Assembly (NCBI GenBank): GCA_037178975.1
Contig: JASJZH010000003.1
Coordinates: 1,798,001-1,862,000, forward strand
From: Oscheius tipulae
Taxonomy: Eukaryota; Nematoda; Chromadorea; Rhabditida; Rhabditidae
Direction: 5' to 3'
Length of the DNA stretch: 64,000 nt
Shown here: one piece after another, positions 1 to 11,655 of the stretch
Position numbering within the stretch: position 1 is the first letter of the stretch
Layout: each line of letters begins with the position of its first letter
Translations under genes and position numbers: made by a program
Notes under the pieces: generated by a model
Database searches by the model: none
Told to the model about the DNA's origin: nothing
Seen by the model: the letters and a program-made list of their open reading frames with translations, nothing else

Positions 1-1882
1 CTGGGAAAATGTCTACAACAGGTCAAAGAAATTCGGACTTAAAGTCACTTGACCAGGATCAGAGAAGGGTTTTTCCAGAAAGCTCCCCAGTCAGAACGCT
101 TATCCTCAGTCTCATTCTGGCTTCACCCGATTGCATAGTACTGAGTTGGTATGGCAGAACTTGGGTGATGGGTCCTTGATAGGATGAACCGCAGTATGAC
201 CGAGTGAGAATTGGTATACAACATGTTACAAGTCCGAACAAACTTGATCACGCCCACATGCTCATGTTTTCCATGGAATTGAATCCGTGTATGTGGAAGA
301 CTGACAGTCTAAATAGTTATTGGATGCCAGCTTCAGATCTTTTTGAAAGGATGAAAGTAAATGACAACGTACAAGAGGCTGTCTACTAATAATAAAAAGC
401 TGATAGAAGTGTAAGATCTTAAAAACAATACAATATCCTAAAGATCCCAATACGTCACTCAAAACAGCCGGTAGCTAAGTGGCTAGCTAATCCAAGCAGC
501 GGAAACACTTTATTAGTCTGTCCAGAAGGATATACCATCTCGTCCCCTCTCAAACTTACAGTACTCTCGAATCGAAAGCCCGAAAGAGAGACAGAAATTT
601 CCCACCTTCGGGGGGCCTAATGCCGAAGAGGAAAGAAAGTTAATGTGCCGCCGGTTATCCGACGTCGGTTGCGCAACATCCCCCACGAAAAGAGACACAA
701 CAATAGTCAGTCTTCACAGAGAGCTGGAAAACTGATTGCGTGTTGCGCGAGCGCGACGCTAATTGACTCGTGTACAGGCAGTGAGAACGCGTTTCACATT
801 CACAGAAGCCCGATCTGGATTGCTGAACTGATACGGGAGCGAAACTACGAGGGAAAACAGGAAAAAGAGGCTCACCTCAGCCCTCACTTTCACATCTTTT
901 GCCGAAGGCGCATACCACCAAAAAGGGGAAACGCCCAGTTAGAGTGGCAGCTGTAAAGGGGCCGGGAGATGGAAAAGGCTACTCTCTCTTCTTACGGAGA
1001 CTGTTTGTTGTTGTGTTTGGCTAATTGGTGGACTCGACTTTTTGGAAGGAGATCGCGTGCAGATCGGCAATTTGTAATGGCTAGAGAGTCTCTTTTTGCA
1101 ATGGAGGACTGTAGGTAGTCAATGGCTTTGAAAGTTTCAGGGAATCCACTCTGAAAAGTTCCCACCAATCAAAGAGTCAGCTCCAATAATTTGGCAATTT
1201 GGAAGCAGCTAGGAAACTTAGACTCTCGTGGCAGTGGCTACCAATGACGATCACTGTATCCTCAGCCTATGTACTGTCAGACTGTCTACGTAATGACAGT
1301 TCCCTCAGAGAAAGATAAGGGGATTGCGGTCAGTTAGAGTAGCAGATTGTTAGTGTGAAAACTTGACCGTCTAGGTGAGAAGTTTCTAGACGGTCGATGT
1401 GACCTCGAAGAAGAGTCCCCAACAGAACATTCAATCGTTCGGTCAACTAGCCATTATGAAAAGAAATGTAAGCTTCCAGCCCCAAAGGAAAAAGTCCTAA
1501 TAGCTTTTCAATGAATCAGAGCCACTTTCTCTCTGGCCCGCGCCCTCCTCTCTCTTTCTTTCCCGCGTTCAGTGGCATCTCTCGACCAGTTTACCCTGAC
1601 CACGCCCGCGAAATGGGAAAGTTGTCAGAAGTTGATACAGCTTGGAGACAGAGAGAAACAAATAAGTCACCTTTGATAGAGAGTCAAGATTGTTGGAAGA
1701 AGAAAAACTACGGAGAGCTATGAATATTTAGGCAATGCCGAGATCACGGCTGAGAAATCACTACTTTCCAGCTTCGATCCCGAAAACACTGTACTTTCTC
1801 GAATCTATGCTCACAGCTTTCAGCCAAAAAGTGTAACTTGTCATGGTCGTACGGGTGAGATAACATGAATTTCCAGCCTAGT

Positions 1883-1934
1883 GATGTTCTGCAAAGTTGT
1901 AGTTTTCGACCTCTCCTATAACTTTGCTGAACAT
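1883..1934. repeat. dispersed hairpin repeat, copy a
   Basis: The block GTTCTGCAAAGTTGTAG is followed 16 nt later by an imperfect reverse complement (ACTTTGCTGAACAT). The same arrangement recurs at about 4864, 19769, 20294, 21020, 29233, 45950 and 61643. Confidence 0.6.
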
Positions 1935-3334
1935 ACCAAACGCCAAAAATAGTGGGTCTGAAACCATAACGGAGGCGTTTTTGGGCCCAGCAGATTGGCA
2001 AACACTCTTACAGGTTGGGACAAAGACGAAATGCTAAAAGAAAATATAAGGATAGCCTAAAGCTGATAAGAACGATCGGAAAAAAAGTGAAGGTGTTTCC
2101 TAAAGTGAGAGAGTAGTAGTAGTTAGAAGGTGGGATGGGTTTCTCTCCTCGGGGTGTGTCCCCCCGCCCCGCCACTGACAGGGTGTGGCTCCTTCTCAAC
2201 TGGCAGAGGCGTTTGAAACTGCCATTGATTTCGATTTCTGACAGGATAGGGGGCAAAAGGACAGAGAAACAGGACATTTGTGTCTATTGACCACTGCTTA
2301 GCTATGGCTTAATGCCGCGTTTTTTGTACGCAAAGTTGTCGGCATTTGTGTCGAGGCTTGGCGGCGGATTTATGACACGGGACTGGATATTCAAGAGGAG
2401 ATGAACATCCGTTCCTATCTTTTTACTTGTAAGAAGACAGAGAGAGTTGGTTTTTGTGAGAAATTGGGTTACCAGGATGTGGGAAAAGAGATCTAGAAGA
2501 ACGGTAGCTTCTAAGAGTGCAGAGTTAGTCCAATAGGAGGGGAGACAGAAAGAAATAGAGGCATAGAGACAGAGAGACAGATAGAAAGATAGAGTACAAA
2601 ATTAGGTAGAGAGTTATACGGTATGTATCAGTCAAGAGTCATACCATATGAGTCAGAAACTATAAGACGAATAACAGTAGCATTGGATGAATCAAGAGGT
2701 GGTCAAGAGACAGAATAAGACGGCAGAGAGTCAAGAACTTTGATAGTAGAATAGTCAATAGTCAAGCGTCTCATATTCTCTGACAGGAAGAACTGAACAG
2801 ATTAGACAGCCAGAAGCCAAAGGGACAGTAATCGGAATTCGGACAGTTACGTCCCTACATCAAAGAGTCAAAGGAGCAGAGCCCTTGGGAAAGTGCGTAA
2901 GACAAGACACTCTTTGGAACATGTGGTTATCATTCTGGAAAGAGACACTTTATGACTCAACCAAGCCTCTCAAGGTCAGTGTATAAGTGCGGGTGTGGAG
3001 GTTATCTCTCCGTCAAATCTAGACTAGGGACAACACCTTTCCCGGCTAATTTAGACCTCTCAAAGTTCAGGAATTGACTACTAGAAGAGAAAACTGAACA
3101 GTAAGTACCAGTCTTTGGCATAATAGTGGTAGAGGGGGCTTTTGTTCTAACCAGCTTCTAATTGAAACGAGAAATGGTTGTTTAATTGCGTTGGTGGGGG
3201 CAGAGTGTAATGAATCAGAAGGGGAAAGAAGCCAAGATTTTGCAACAGGGAAAGTGAGGAAATTTCCGACGGGGACTGAGGGAGAGAGACAAGCTTCAGA
3301 GGATTGGGTACAGATTTCGCAAAGAACAACATTC

Positions 3335-3440
3335 CTTGTCTCTGTGTCTTTCTGTCTCTCTGTCTCTCTGTTTCTTTTGTCCCTCTGTCTGTCTTTCTAA
3401 CTCTCTGTCACTCTGTTCCTATGTCTTTCTGTCTAGGTAC
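3335..3440. repeat. degenerate TCTGTCTC low-complexity tract
   Basis: The sequence is almost entirely TCTCTGTCTT-like units. It is one of the longest intergenic examples of a motif that also fills many introns in this window. Confidence 0.8.
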
Positions 3441-4863
3441 TGTGTTCATCTAACGAGCTCATAAATCATCCGTCTGAATGTCCGATCCCCCGGTCAGTAG
3501 CAAGTTTTTCCAATCACAACGACGACAAAAACCACTAAAAGGGAAACTCATTGCGCAACTGCCCCGGAGTGATAAAGAGTTGCAATTAGAGAACTGAAAA
3601 GAATGCCGGACGAGGCGCTGGATCATCACGTAGAGAGAGACAGGGACTGGCTTATCATAGATCCTATGAATGGAGAAACAAAGCAACCAGAAGTTGCCCT
3701 AGGGATGGTGGCTAAGGCTGCTAGCTGGTCAGAGTCGTCTCTCAATTAGAAGACTGGGGGACCGAACCCCCTAGTTTTACTGAAGAACTTGCGAACGGCT
3801 GACTAGAGGAAAGGAACCGGTTGTTACATGCAAATTTGGACTGTGAGAAGGGAGAGAGCGGAGGAGGTTGTCCGATACGGGATATCAGCCTTAGAGGACA
3901 GGTATAGGGGGAAGCGAGAATGACGTGTCTTATGGGGAAGTTAGAATTTTTTCAGAGACAGAGGGACAGAGAGACTTAAAGACAAAGGACCCCGGCTAAT
4001 AAGATATAGCTTGATAAAGAGACAGGGGGTCCGTACAGTTGATGGTCAGCTGGTATGACCTTCGTTATATGTGCGCAGCGAGAGGCAGGACCCTAATCAA
4101 ATCATTATCCATGAATATGTTTCGGGACATTTCGGACTGTTATGATTTTCAGTAGAGCTACGGGAGGCCATAACTCAAAAACCAAGTCAGACTATTCTCT
4201 AGGACTGTCTTTGATAGGATACAAAGTACAGAAAGCCACTAGCATTGGTAGAGCACGAAGGAGACAACATGCTGACAGGACGAGGGAAGAGCAGAGTGAA
4301 ATAATCTACTGTAGTTTGGTTTAGTCTGGAGTCTGGGAATAGCCCAATTCTCATGGGCTATTGGTTTTGCCTCGATTTGCCAAGACATGTTCAGGCACCG
4401 TCCTCCACTTCAAAACTTGCGGTTTTCTACTCTTGTTCTCCACCGGAGTTCAATCTTCTAGCTTCTTCAGTTTCTCCTTGTCCGAATCTTTTCTTTTCGT
4501 CACTGCCACCTCTAACGCTCTTCTCCAACAAATGGCTCAAAATTTGGTGTTCCGAAGGTGTCCGTAGTTCTCACGTTGGCCTTGCTTTGGATCGTTATAA
4601 GCGTAGTCAATTGAACTTTTTTTCCCAAGGATTGTCCCTTTTGGTTTTAGGTCTTAGACAATCACAAGTATCACAGATACAATCAATGAGACTATTCGAC
4701 TTTGCTGATGTGTTCTAACTTGGTTTTTCTTAATTTGGATACTCATGTCAAGGATTGCCACACATCGAATAGGTGTAGCTGTTTCAATCAGACATAGCAG
4801 CACTCTGGGAGCGCAACAGTAAAAAGCCATTTCGAGGGCAGAGGCAAGGTTACATTTTTCAGC

Positions 4864-4920
4864 TTTGCATGCTCTGCAAAGTTGTATAGCAGAAAAAATG
4901 CCACAACATTGCAGAACATC
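4864..4920. repeat. dispersed hairpin repeat, copy b
   Basis: GCTCTGCAAAGTTGTATAG is followed by an imperfect complement ending TTGCAGAACATCGC. It is a member of the family described at 1883. Confidence 0.6.
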
Positions 4921-5384
4921 GCAGAATAAAAAAATGCAGCTTTGACCCCGAAATAGCTGCTGATATCTGTTGCGTACAATGGCTCATTTCGTTTCGGCCC
5001 GGCCCGGTTTGGCGTTTCCCGGGCCTACGAAGGCGCATGTCGCATGTCTAGTCTCAATATTTCAGCCTGAGTGAACAAACTTTTCTTGTTGGTCCGTTTG
5101 TACTGGGGAATATTGGTCAGCACATGAACTACTTTTCCAATCCTCCGAAATACTCCATTACAGAAGTTACGCTTTCCTCCTAACCTCTTATAGCATTTTC
5201 TATACCTTTTACCCACTGTGATTATTGAATGCCATGTATTTTCGCACTTTCCGAAAATCAATTATGACGAGAAGCCAGGTGTGAATGGATAAAAATGTCG
5301 TCGTATGCAGTCAGAATCAATTGGTGACTCAATTTTCCCGTACCATATAAGTTATGTACATGGGCATTTTCCCTCCAGTTTTAC

Positions 5385-5666
5385 ATGTCCGCCAGAGCTT
5401 CTATTTCCTCAGCAGCTCCTATTTTTACTACAAATGCCAGTGAAATCGATTATGACATTGATAGAAGGTTGGAGGAGATCTTCAAGGACCTTGGCATAGG
5501 CGAGGAGATTGAATGCACTTCCGAAGGTAGTGCTCCTATTCTCTAAACGAGACCTCTTTCAGCTGTCTTGGTCGGTCTCTTTGGAGTTATTAGTATATCC
5601 GCATTGCTGTTCATAATACTTTATGTGACTTCATCGCTCCCTGGTCAACACTTAATAAACTCGTGA
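5385..5666 (+). CDS. small single-pass membrane protein, 81 aa
   Basis: Two exons, 5385-5526 and 5563-5666, are joined across a 36-nt intron (GTAGTG...TTTCAG) that keeps the frame. The first 47 residues are polar and begin MSARASISS, with an acidic helix-like stretch containing RRLEEIFKDLG. Exon 2 is almost entirely one transmembrane helix (VLVGLFGVISISALLFIIL) with a short tail ending QHLINS. An AATAAA (5654-5659) lies just before the stop and may be the polyadenylation signal. The likely topology is a single-pass or tail-anchored protein. I do not recognise a family. Support comes from the conserved splice signals, frame continuity and the helix. Each exon is too short for ORF-length gene finders. 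The ATG at 5385 is the only in-frame start before the polar domain. Confidence 0.6.
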
Positions 5667-5782
5667 ACAAGTGTAATGAGAGACAGATCCCCATAAAAAC
5701 TACCATAACAAGGCTCACCTTCAAATCCTTTATTATCTTTTGTTTACCCTTCATTGCTACCAGTATCCTGTTCTTCCTCCGC

Positions 5783-6325
5783 CTACATATCGAAGAAGAC
5801 CGTTTCCGGATTGAGAGAGTAGAAGTGGACGAGTTTCTGCGGGCTGCGGAAGAGCATCTCCGGCCGGCGTCCTTGCAACGAGATGCCGTAGCTCTTCTCG
5901 CCACCGATCTGCATCTCCTTGACGGTTATCACGTAGCGAACCTGGCAAAGTAGAACAGCCAGCAGGAGCTGCTGATCCTCCTGGAAGAGCACAGCCGTCC
6001 AGCGATTGCTCAAAGTGGTGACGGCTTCTCGTCTCGTGCACTGTCCCAGCAGAGCGTATGTTTTGCCTTCCGTCTCTCGTTCCACTGCCAGTTCCGAGGA
6101 GGTGTTGGTTGTTGGTGGCGGTAGCAAGTCGTGCAGTTTGGCCAAGTCGTGGCGACTGCTCTTCGGCGAGCAGATCAAAGACGTCGGGATGTGGTAGCAC
6201 TCTTCGCTATCCATTGGTAGATTCGTGCAGCTGTGGGCCGGGATCAGCGTCGACGAGCTCTTGGTCTTGGCCAGCCGTAGATCCTCTTCTCTGCTGTCCG
6301 AGTAGGAATCACAGCTCGACGGCAT
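5783..6325 (-). CDS. uncharacterised 180-aa protein
   Basis: This is a single open frame without introns. It begins MPSSCDSYSDSREEDLRLAK and has a Ser/Pro/Thr-rich first half. The second half is more ordered: an EAVTTL..RWTAVLFQ stretch, then VRYVITVKEM, a glycine, and MLFRSPQKLVHFYSLNPE. The spacing of the last segment recalls the end of an SH2 fold (a strand followed by LVxxY), but the expected Arg in FLVR is not visible, so I do not call SH2. A minus-strand AATAAA lies at 5729-5734, about 50 nt past the stop, which supports this strand and end. No signal peptide or membrane segment is seen. It may have further 5' exons. Function unknown. Confidence 0.5.
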   Translation of the reverse strand: MPSSCDSYSDSREEDLRLAKTKSSSTLIPAHSCTNLPMDSEECYHIPTSLICSPKSSRHDLAKLHDLLPPPTTNTSSELAVERETEGKTYALLGQCTRREAVTTLSNRWTAVLFQEDQQLLLAVLLCQVRYVITVKEMQIGGEKSYGISLQGRRPEMLFRSPQKLVHFYSLNPETVFFDM

Positions 6326-6592
6326 CCTTAACCTTGTGACTGTCTTCTGGAGCCTTCGATCTGAGCAAATAACTCGTAGTTTGCCTTTTTGTTGTTTTTG
6401 AACTCAAAAAATGTAACATAGAAAGTTTGGGAGCAATTAAGAGATGAGAAGCAAATTATCTATGTAGAAGCTACGTTTGGAAAGAGAGACAGTTCTCTTG
6501 ACAAATGGGGCCCGGCGCAACGAACTTCTTATATGAAAAACTTCTTATATTTTTGGTATCATCACATGATTTTAAGTCGGATGATGAAATCG

Positions 6593-6645
6593 GATGACGC
6601 ACCCGTACTAGCTCGGCGTGCTGAATACAATATGTGTTTGGGCCT
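6593..6645. repeat. dispersed repeat of about 50 bp, copy 1
   Basis: The segment containing GCACCCGTACTAGCTCGGCG recurs with few changes at 14617-14670. No coding role is visible. Confidence 0.6.
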
Positions 6646-6793
6646 TATCGGATTGACCCTCGGATCTACCGGTCTTCTCAGCTTCTTCCGCTCCTCCTCT
6701 AATCCACGGGATAACGAGGACCACTTAAATTCGCTGTTTTTGCATCGATTTCTCTGCCTCTTTTCCGACTCCCGAATACTCCTGATTCCAGGT

Positions 6794-7330
6794 ATGAAGA
6801 CCTCCTCGTGTGATGAGGATCCTCGCGAGAGGACTTATCGTTTTGTAGCCTATTCTGCCGTCGGATTCTCGTTCGTGGCCATTGTGGCAGTCATCGCACT
6901 GCCCATCATCAACAACTACATTAACAATGTTCATATGCGAGTACAGGGCGAGATGGAGTTTTGCAAGGTAGATTCCTCTCCCAGAGCGCGCTTTCGGTGC
7001 TTCCTTGACGCATTCGGCAGCGCGTCAGTCTCATAATCTGAGCAATGTTTTTGATTTTTTTTTGCTTCGTTTTACAACATTTTTTTCCAGCTGTCAGCTC
7101 ACGATGTGATGATGGAAGTGGCTGAATTCCGTAGCTCTCCACGCAGTGCTCTGCCTAGTTTCCTCCGCCCGAGCAACGCGACAGCTGGAAGGGTCAAGCG
7201 TCAGGCTGGTAGCTGTCAGGGCTGTGGTCTTCCCGGTCTGCCTGGTCCCGACGGTCCTTCCGGTCGAAATGGAGTTCCTGGAAAGCTGGAGCCTCTGGAG
7301 CGAGTTCATCCTTGCTTCTTCGGAAATAGA
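6794..7330 (+). pseudogene. col-like: cuticle collagen, amino-terminal part, frameshifted
   Basis: Exon 1 (6794-6967) encodes the typical nematode cuticle-collagen N-terminus: a cytoplasmic start, a transmembrane segment (VGFSFVAIVAVIALPIINNY) and the conserved region ending MEFCK. Exon 2 starts at 7091 after a 123-nt intron. It carries KLSAHDVMMEVAEF, a furin-type site RVKRQ, a cysteine knot region (CQGC) and the first Gly-X-Y triplets. After GVPGK the glycine periodicity stops in this frame but continues in the next frame (GCT GGA GCC TCT GGA GCG). This fits loss of one base near 7283. Sequence after that is GACAGA repeat and then an inverted repeat, with no return of Gly-X-Y. A working cuticle collagen would be about 300 aa; only about 125 remain. 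Collagen identity is strong. The break could be a sequencing error, but the missing C-terminal half argues for a dead copy. Confidence 0.7.
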
Positions 7331-7465
7331 GACGGAGACACAGTGACAGTGAGAGTGAGAGAAAAAAGGACAGAGAAACAGAGAGAGACGTTAGACCTTT
7401 TAGAGAATCTGAGAGACAGTAGACCTATTAGAGACACCGAGGCAGAACGACACATAAAGAGATAT

Positions 7466-7806
7466 ACGGGAACACAGACAGACAGATATAAGGAGACATG
7501 GGCTAACCTGATGCAGTTCGGCTGAAGCAGTGGTTCCAGCTTCAGATTTGAACTTGGCCGAGATGTTTATTTTCTATTGTGTTTTGTAGTTCTGGCTACG
7601 TGCTGAATAAGCAACACGAGGTGCTATAACCAATAGCTCGGCCGTTGTCGTAAATAAGGCAAAGGACATGTTTACAAAAAACGAAGACTTATTTACCAAC
7701 CCAATAAACATCTCGGCCAAGTTCAAATCTGAAGCTAGAACCACTGCTACAGCCGGACTGCATCAGGTTAGCCGATGTCTCCTTATATCTGTCTGTCTGT
7801 GTTTCC
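7466..7806. repeat. inverted-repeat (foldback/MITE-like) element
   Basis: Two arms of about 100 bp (7466-7571 and 7702-7806) are near-perfect reverse complements around a loop of about 130 bp. One arm contains CTAACCTGATGCAGTTCGGC and the other GCCGGACTGCATCAGGTTAG. No open frame lies inside. It sits directly downstream of the truncated collagen. Confidence 0.8.
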
Positions 7807-8123
7807 GTTGGGTCGGGTTCCTGTTTGCCGGTTAGATCAGAACAGCTAGATCAGAAGTGGATCGGGGGGGGGGCACTCCTTACTGATCGGATAGATTTGA
7901 CAAGAAGAGCGCATACTTAACCGACCTTTCGACGTCATGTCGGGACTTTCTATTCTATCAAAGAGTTCCATTTCCAGACAGGTCCGAAAACAATCCGAAA
8001 TAAAGACAGCTGTTAGACTGTGAGTAAAGAAAGTCAGAGACAGAGACAAACTCTTTCAGCTACGGCTACAGTTCCTGGAACTTTGGAGCGTACCAACAAG
8101 TTAATAACACAGCTACACACTCC

Positions 8124-11100
8124 ATGGCAAATAAATGGATAGTGGTGACCTCCATACAATTTCCTACTGAGGATGTAAAAGTACGTTTTCCAGTCATTCC
8201 ATACATCTTTCAACAGAATCTAGCCAGTCAGTCTGGGTGGACTGTCGCGGTCGTGGCTGACCAGAAGACCCCGGCTAATTGGTCTCATCCTAACGTCCAC
8301 TTCCTCTCCTTGGGCCATCAAGCTTCTTTTGGGTCATTTGCAAATCTGCTACCCTTCAACAGTTATGCTAGGAAGACACTAGGCTACTTGTATGCTATAC
8401 AGAATGGAGCGGAATGGATCTATGATACGGATGATGACAATAAGCCTTACGGTAGGGGAGGCAGACGAACAGAAAGAGACAGAGAGATAAAAGGGCGGAG
8501 GGATCGAGAGACAGATATCAAAGTAAAGATCTTTCTGGGGAGCTAGTTCAACAGTAGATGCTACGCTTAGTTAGAAATACAAAGACCAAAAATTCCCCGA
8601 GCACGTTAGATTATGTGAATGATAATAGTAGACTAACCTGAACTATTGTTGCGTTCCAAAGACTCATAGAGAGGATGACGATGATGTCTTCCATGGCGCT
8701 GTAATAGAACTCATGGAACTTGTCTTCGGACTCGAGTGCCAAGGCGTGGTAGAGCATGGTGAGTCTGGGCCGGAACATATCCGTAGTTGTTGGTACTTTG
8801 GGAGGCAATTCCTTGTTCTCACTAGTAGTAGAGCCTCATTGAGCCAGGTTGAGATGAATCTCCGAGCAAGGAAGACCAAAAGTCGGTTGCTGTTCCTATG
8901 AGAAGAGTCCCGTTTTCCATCATAGCAGTGTTTCTCCTGGTAGCCTACTGTCTCCCCTGAGAAGCGAAAAAGAAGACAGCACTGAAGGCAGCTGATAGGT
9001 AGATTGAAGGGACTCAGCGCTGACAAGTTGGCATAATCGAGAGAAACTGGTTCATATCTTTTAGGTCTTGGACTGGCTCAATTCGATTACAACGACACTG
9101 TTAGTGGACTTCGGTACATTCCGAAGTCGAAAGAGCTTGGAGAGAGGTTCTTCAATCCCTACCAGTTCTATGGCTTCAAGAAGATGTGGCCACGGGGCTT
9201 TCCGCTCGAATATCTGGAAGATCACACGAATGGCAAGGACAGAATGGTTCTGTGCCTAAGAATGAAGGCATCAGCTGTCCAACAGGGTGTGGTTCACAAC
9301 GAACCGGATGTGGACGCTATTTACAGGTGAGTGTCACTGTCATTGTCACTGTTAACTTTAGACTGGAACATGCCGATCGAAAGACCGGACTACACGTGTC
9401 TTTCAACAAAATGGCTCCTCCTATCACTCTCGAAGAAGGCACCTACTCTCCCTGGAACTCCCAGAACACTCTCTTCCACTACAGAGCTTTTTTCACCATG
9501 TTTCTGCCAACTACTGTAGCTTTTAGGTATCCAGTTTATATCATATGTTATTCATAATTTAGAGTAACAGACATCTGGAGGTCTTACTTTGCCCAAAAAC
9601 TTCTGCATCTCATTGGAGAGGAGGTAGCCTTCTATCCTGTCAACGCCGTGCAGTTTCGGAATGCCCATGACTATTTGAAGGATTTCGAGCAGGAAGAGTA
9701 AGGTCACTGAGGATTGCTTTGAATAGTGCCTTTTGAATAGAGACGTTTACGAGAAGTCTGGACAGGTTGTTCGGTTCCTGGATGAGTGGTACTGTAAGAG
9801 CGACACAATTGAAGCCTGTACTATTAGTCTGGCTCATGACTTTGCGTGGGTCTCTGTCTCTTAGTCTCTTTGTCTCTCTAGCAGACCAAGTTTCAGCGAA
9901 CACAATTTCTGGGGCCAAGAAGACTACAATCTTGTGAAATCCTGGATTCTAGCTTTGAAAGATATTGGCTACGTCTTCCCTCAGCTAAAGTTCATGAGTC
10001 TCCAAAATGACTACAATGTGATAGCAACTGAGAACTACGGAAACTGCAGAGAAGCTAATCTAGATCTCGGAACGAGAGTGTACGAGAAGAATGGAATAAA
10101 TGCCAGCGACACGACAAGGGCAGAAAGTGTTCTAGAAGCATACTCTGAACTTCAAAATTGGTGCGCGAAGACTGATGGGAGCGCTGTTTATGGTAAGTTC
10201 TGCTGCCGTGAGTAGAGCTTGAAAGGTTGACAGAGGTATGAGGGCAGAAGAAATAAAGTTTAGTATGGACAGGCTGACATAAGAGGAACACTGTGTAATA
10301 GGTGTCAACTTGACAAAGCTGGGATACGCTAGGTACGGTAACACATATTGACAGGAACTCATACGAGCAAACTATTGACAGACGACCGGGACAAGTTGAA
10401 AAGCAACGTCGCAAAGAGACAGAATATAAGGAGGACAACTTGACAGTGCCAGAGTCAGCAGGCAGGATGATTGCTAAAAAAAACAGTGATATAGGGCCCG
10501 TTCAATCGTCTTCTATTTTTCAGAACAACTACCAACAGCTCTTGACTTCTCAGAAGTTTTAGAATCTGGAGTTTGGAAGGACCGAAAAGATACCGTTAGT
10601 GACACACCCAATACAATGACAGGTCCTTCAGGTCCTCGTAATCATGAACAACTATGCTTGGACCCATTCCATTGGTCTTCTTCAACGGATGTATTCATCC
10701 TTCTTTGCGATGATAATTTTTTGTGGGACATGGGATCCGAAGCTGTTTGTACATGGTAAGAGACAGGCTCTTACTGCGCTAAAGCTTTTAGAGTCTCTTC
10801 CAATCATCGAACCCTTGAATTTTATTAATGTAACAATAGAAGAGATGCATAAAGGTCATTTTTACAGCTACTGTTTCTCGAAAGTGCGGGATTTGAGGCT
10901 TCAGAATAACAAAGGTAGAGACCTTTCAACTGTCACTTTCACTGTCACAGGGTACTTCTTCATCGGAGACGACACCATACTCAACCTCTGGCAGAATATT
11001 AGCATGGACATGGTAGTCAATCCAAGTGAGGTGTGGGCATCCAGACTGTGGTGGCGGGATTACATGCCTGAGAATTTGAACAAGCTGCTGGATGGGAAGT

Positions 11101-11655
11101 ACAAGGATGACGAGAAAGTCCAGAGACTTCTGAGAGAAGTGGAGAGAGGGGTGAGGGACAGTGAAAGGGACAGTGACAGTTTCAGCTCAATTCTCAAGGA
11201 TTCGTCAATATGACTGCTCGCCAGCACTTGACCACTTTCACTGGGAGAACCCAATCTGATTGATTTGTTTTACACAATGTCTCACCCGTACCTTCTAGGA
11301 TCTTCATTCCATCCTTTGAACTCGACTACATATCCGATCTGGTAGAACTACTCACTGAATTCCGCTACTTTGTAGAAAATTCCATGCTGAAAATATTGGA
11401 GACTGTTAATTACACCAAGTAAGCTCTGTCTCTCTCACTCTCAACAACTTCAGGGGCTCCTTTGATTACGACTGGAACTACGATGGTACCCGTGGCTACC
11501 ACTTCAACGCCTACAATCCTAACAACTTGGGCTATCATCCTTTGAAAATGCGGATGCTGGACGAGGACTTGAATCAAAGAGCCAATTTCTGTAGGAATGT
11601 GATAAGAGGGTTCGTGAAGAAATCTATCAAGGTTCCATCGGAAGAAACATTTTAG
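8124..11655 (+). CDS. DUF288 (STELLO-like glycosyltransferase family) protein
   Basis: About 13 exons: 8124-8451, 9065-9326, 9362-9526, 9563-9697, 9741-9845, 9882-10192, 10524-10594, 10632-10755, 10792-10914, 10951-11150, about 11186-11260, 11299-11418 and 11454-11655. Family marks are WIVVTSIQFPT near the start, YDTDDDNKPY, FFNPYQFYG..MWPRGFPL, QQGVVHNEPDVDAIYR, APPITLEEGTYSPWNSQNTL, VLVIMNNYAW and GYFFIGDD. DUF288 proteins are Golgi/ER glycosyltransferase-related, with acidic DD-type motifs. An acceptor at about 8053 (TTTCAG) is followed by open frame running into the 8124 ATG, so the real start may be further upstream; no signal anchor was found. The join between the 11186 exon and the 11299 exon lacks a good donor. 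Intron 1 (612 nt) contains an antisense exon-like sequence. Introns are rich in CTGTCA/GACAGA. Confidence 0.85.
8637..8897 (-). pseudogene. antisense exon-like fragment in a DUF288 intron
   Basis: On the minus strand an acceptor (CTCATAG at about 8898) is followed by coding-like sequence: LLVFLARRFISTWLNEAL, then after a one-frame shift PPKVPTTTDMFRPRLTMLYH and MEDIIVILSMSLWNATIV. A donor follows (CAG/GTTAGT at about 8637). It is not recognised. The frame change and the lack of partner exons suggest a relic. Confidence 0.35.

Larger units (their letters stand above)
1..5384. other. no gene recognised
   Basis: No open frame here has family resemblance or a convincing run of exons. The stretch holds GACAGA-type low-complexity DNA (about 2540-2590, 3335-3435, 3955-3985), two copies of a small hairpin repeat (about 1883-1934 and 4864-4920), and a weak tRNA-like patch near 3700-3777. 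Open frames of about 100-120 codons at 645-956 and 4353-4718 look like chance. Confidence 0.5.

Noticed and set aside
645..956. 103-codon open frame
   Set aside because: No domain, splice context or codon pattern; surrounded by non-coding-looking DNA.
3700..3777. tRNA-like patch with GGGGGACCGAACCCCC
   Set aside because: D arm and T arm can be imagined, but the anticodon stem does not pair and the acceptor is absent.
4353..4718. 121-codon Ser/Leu-rich open frame
   Set aside because: Composition follows a TTC/TCC-rich tract and two frames are open at once; no family likeness.
5783..6325. SH2 domain call
   Set aside because: The ending resembles SH2 (LVHFY), but the phosphotyrosine-binding arginine motif is not visible.
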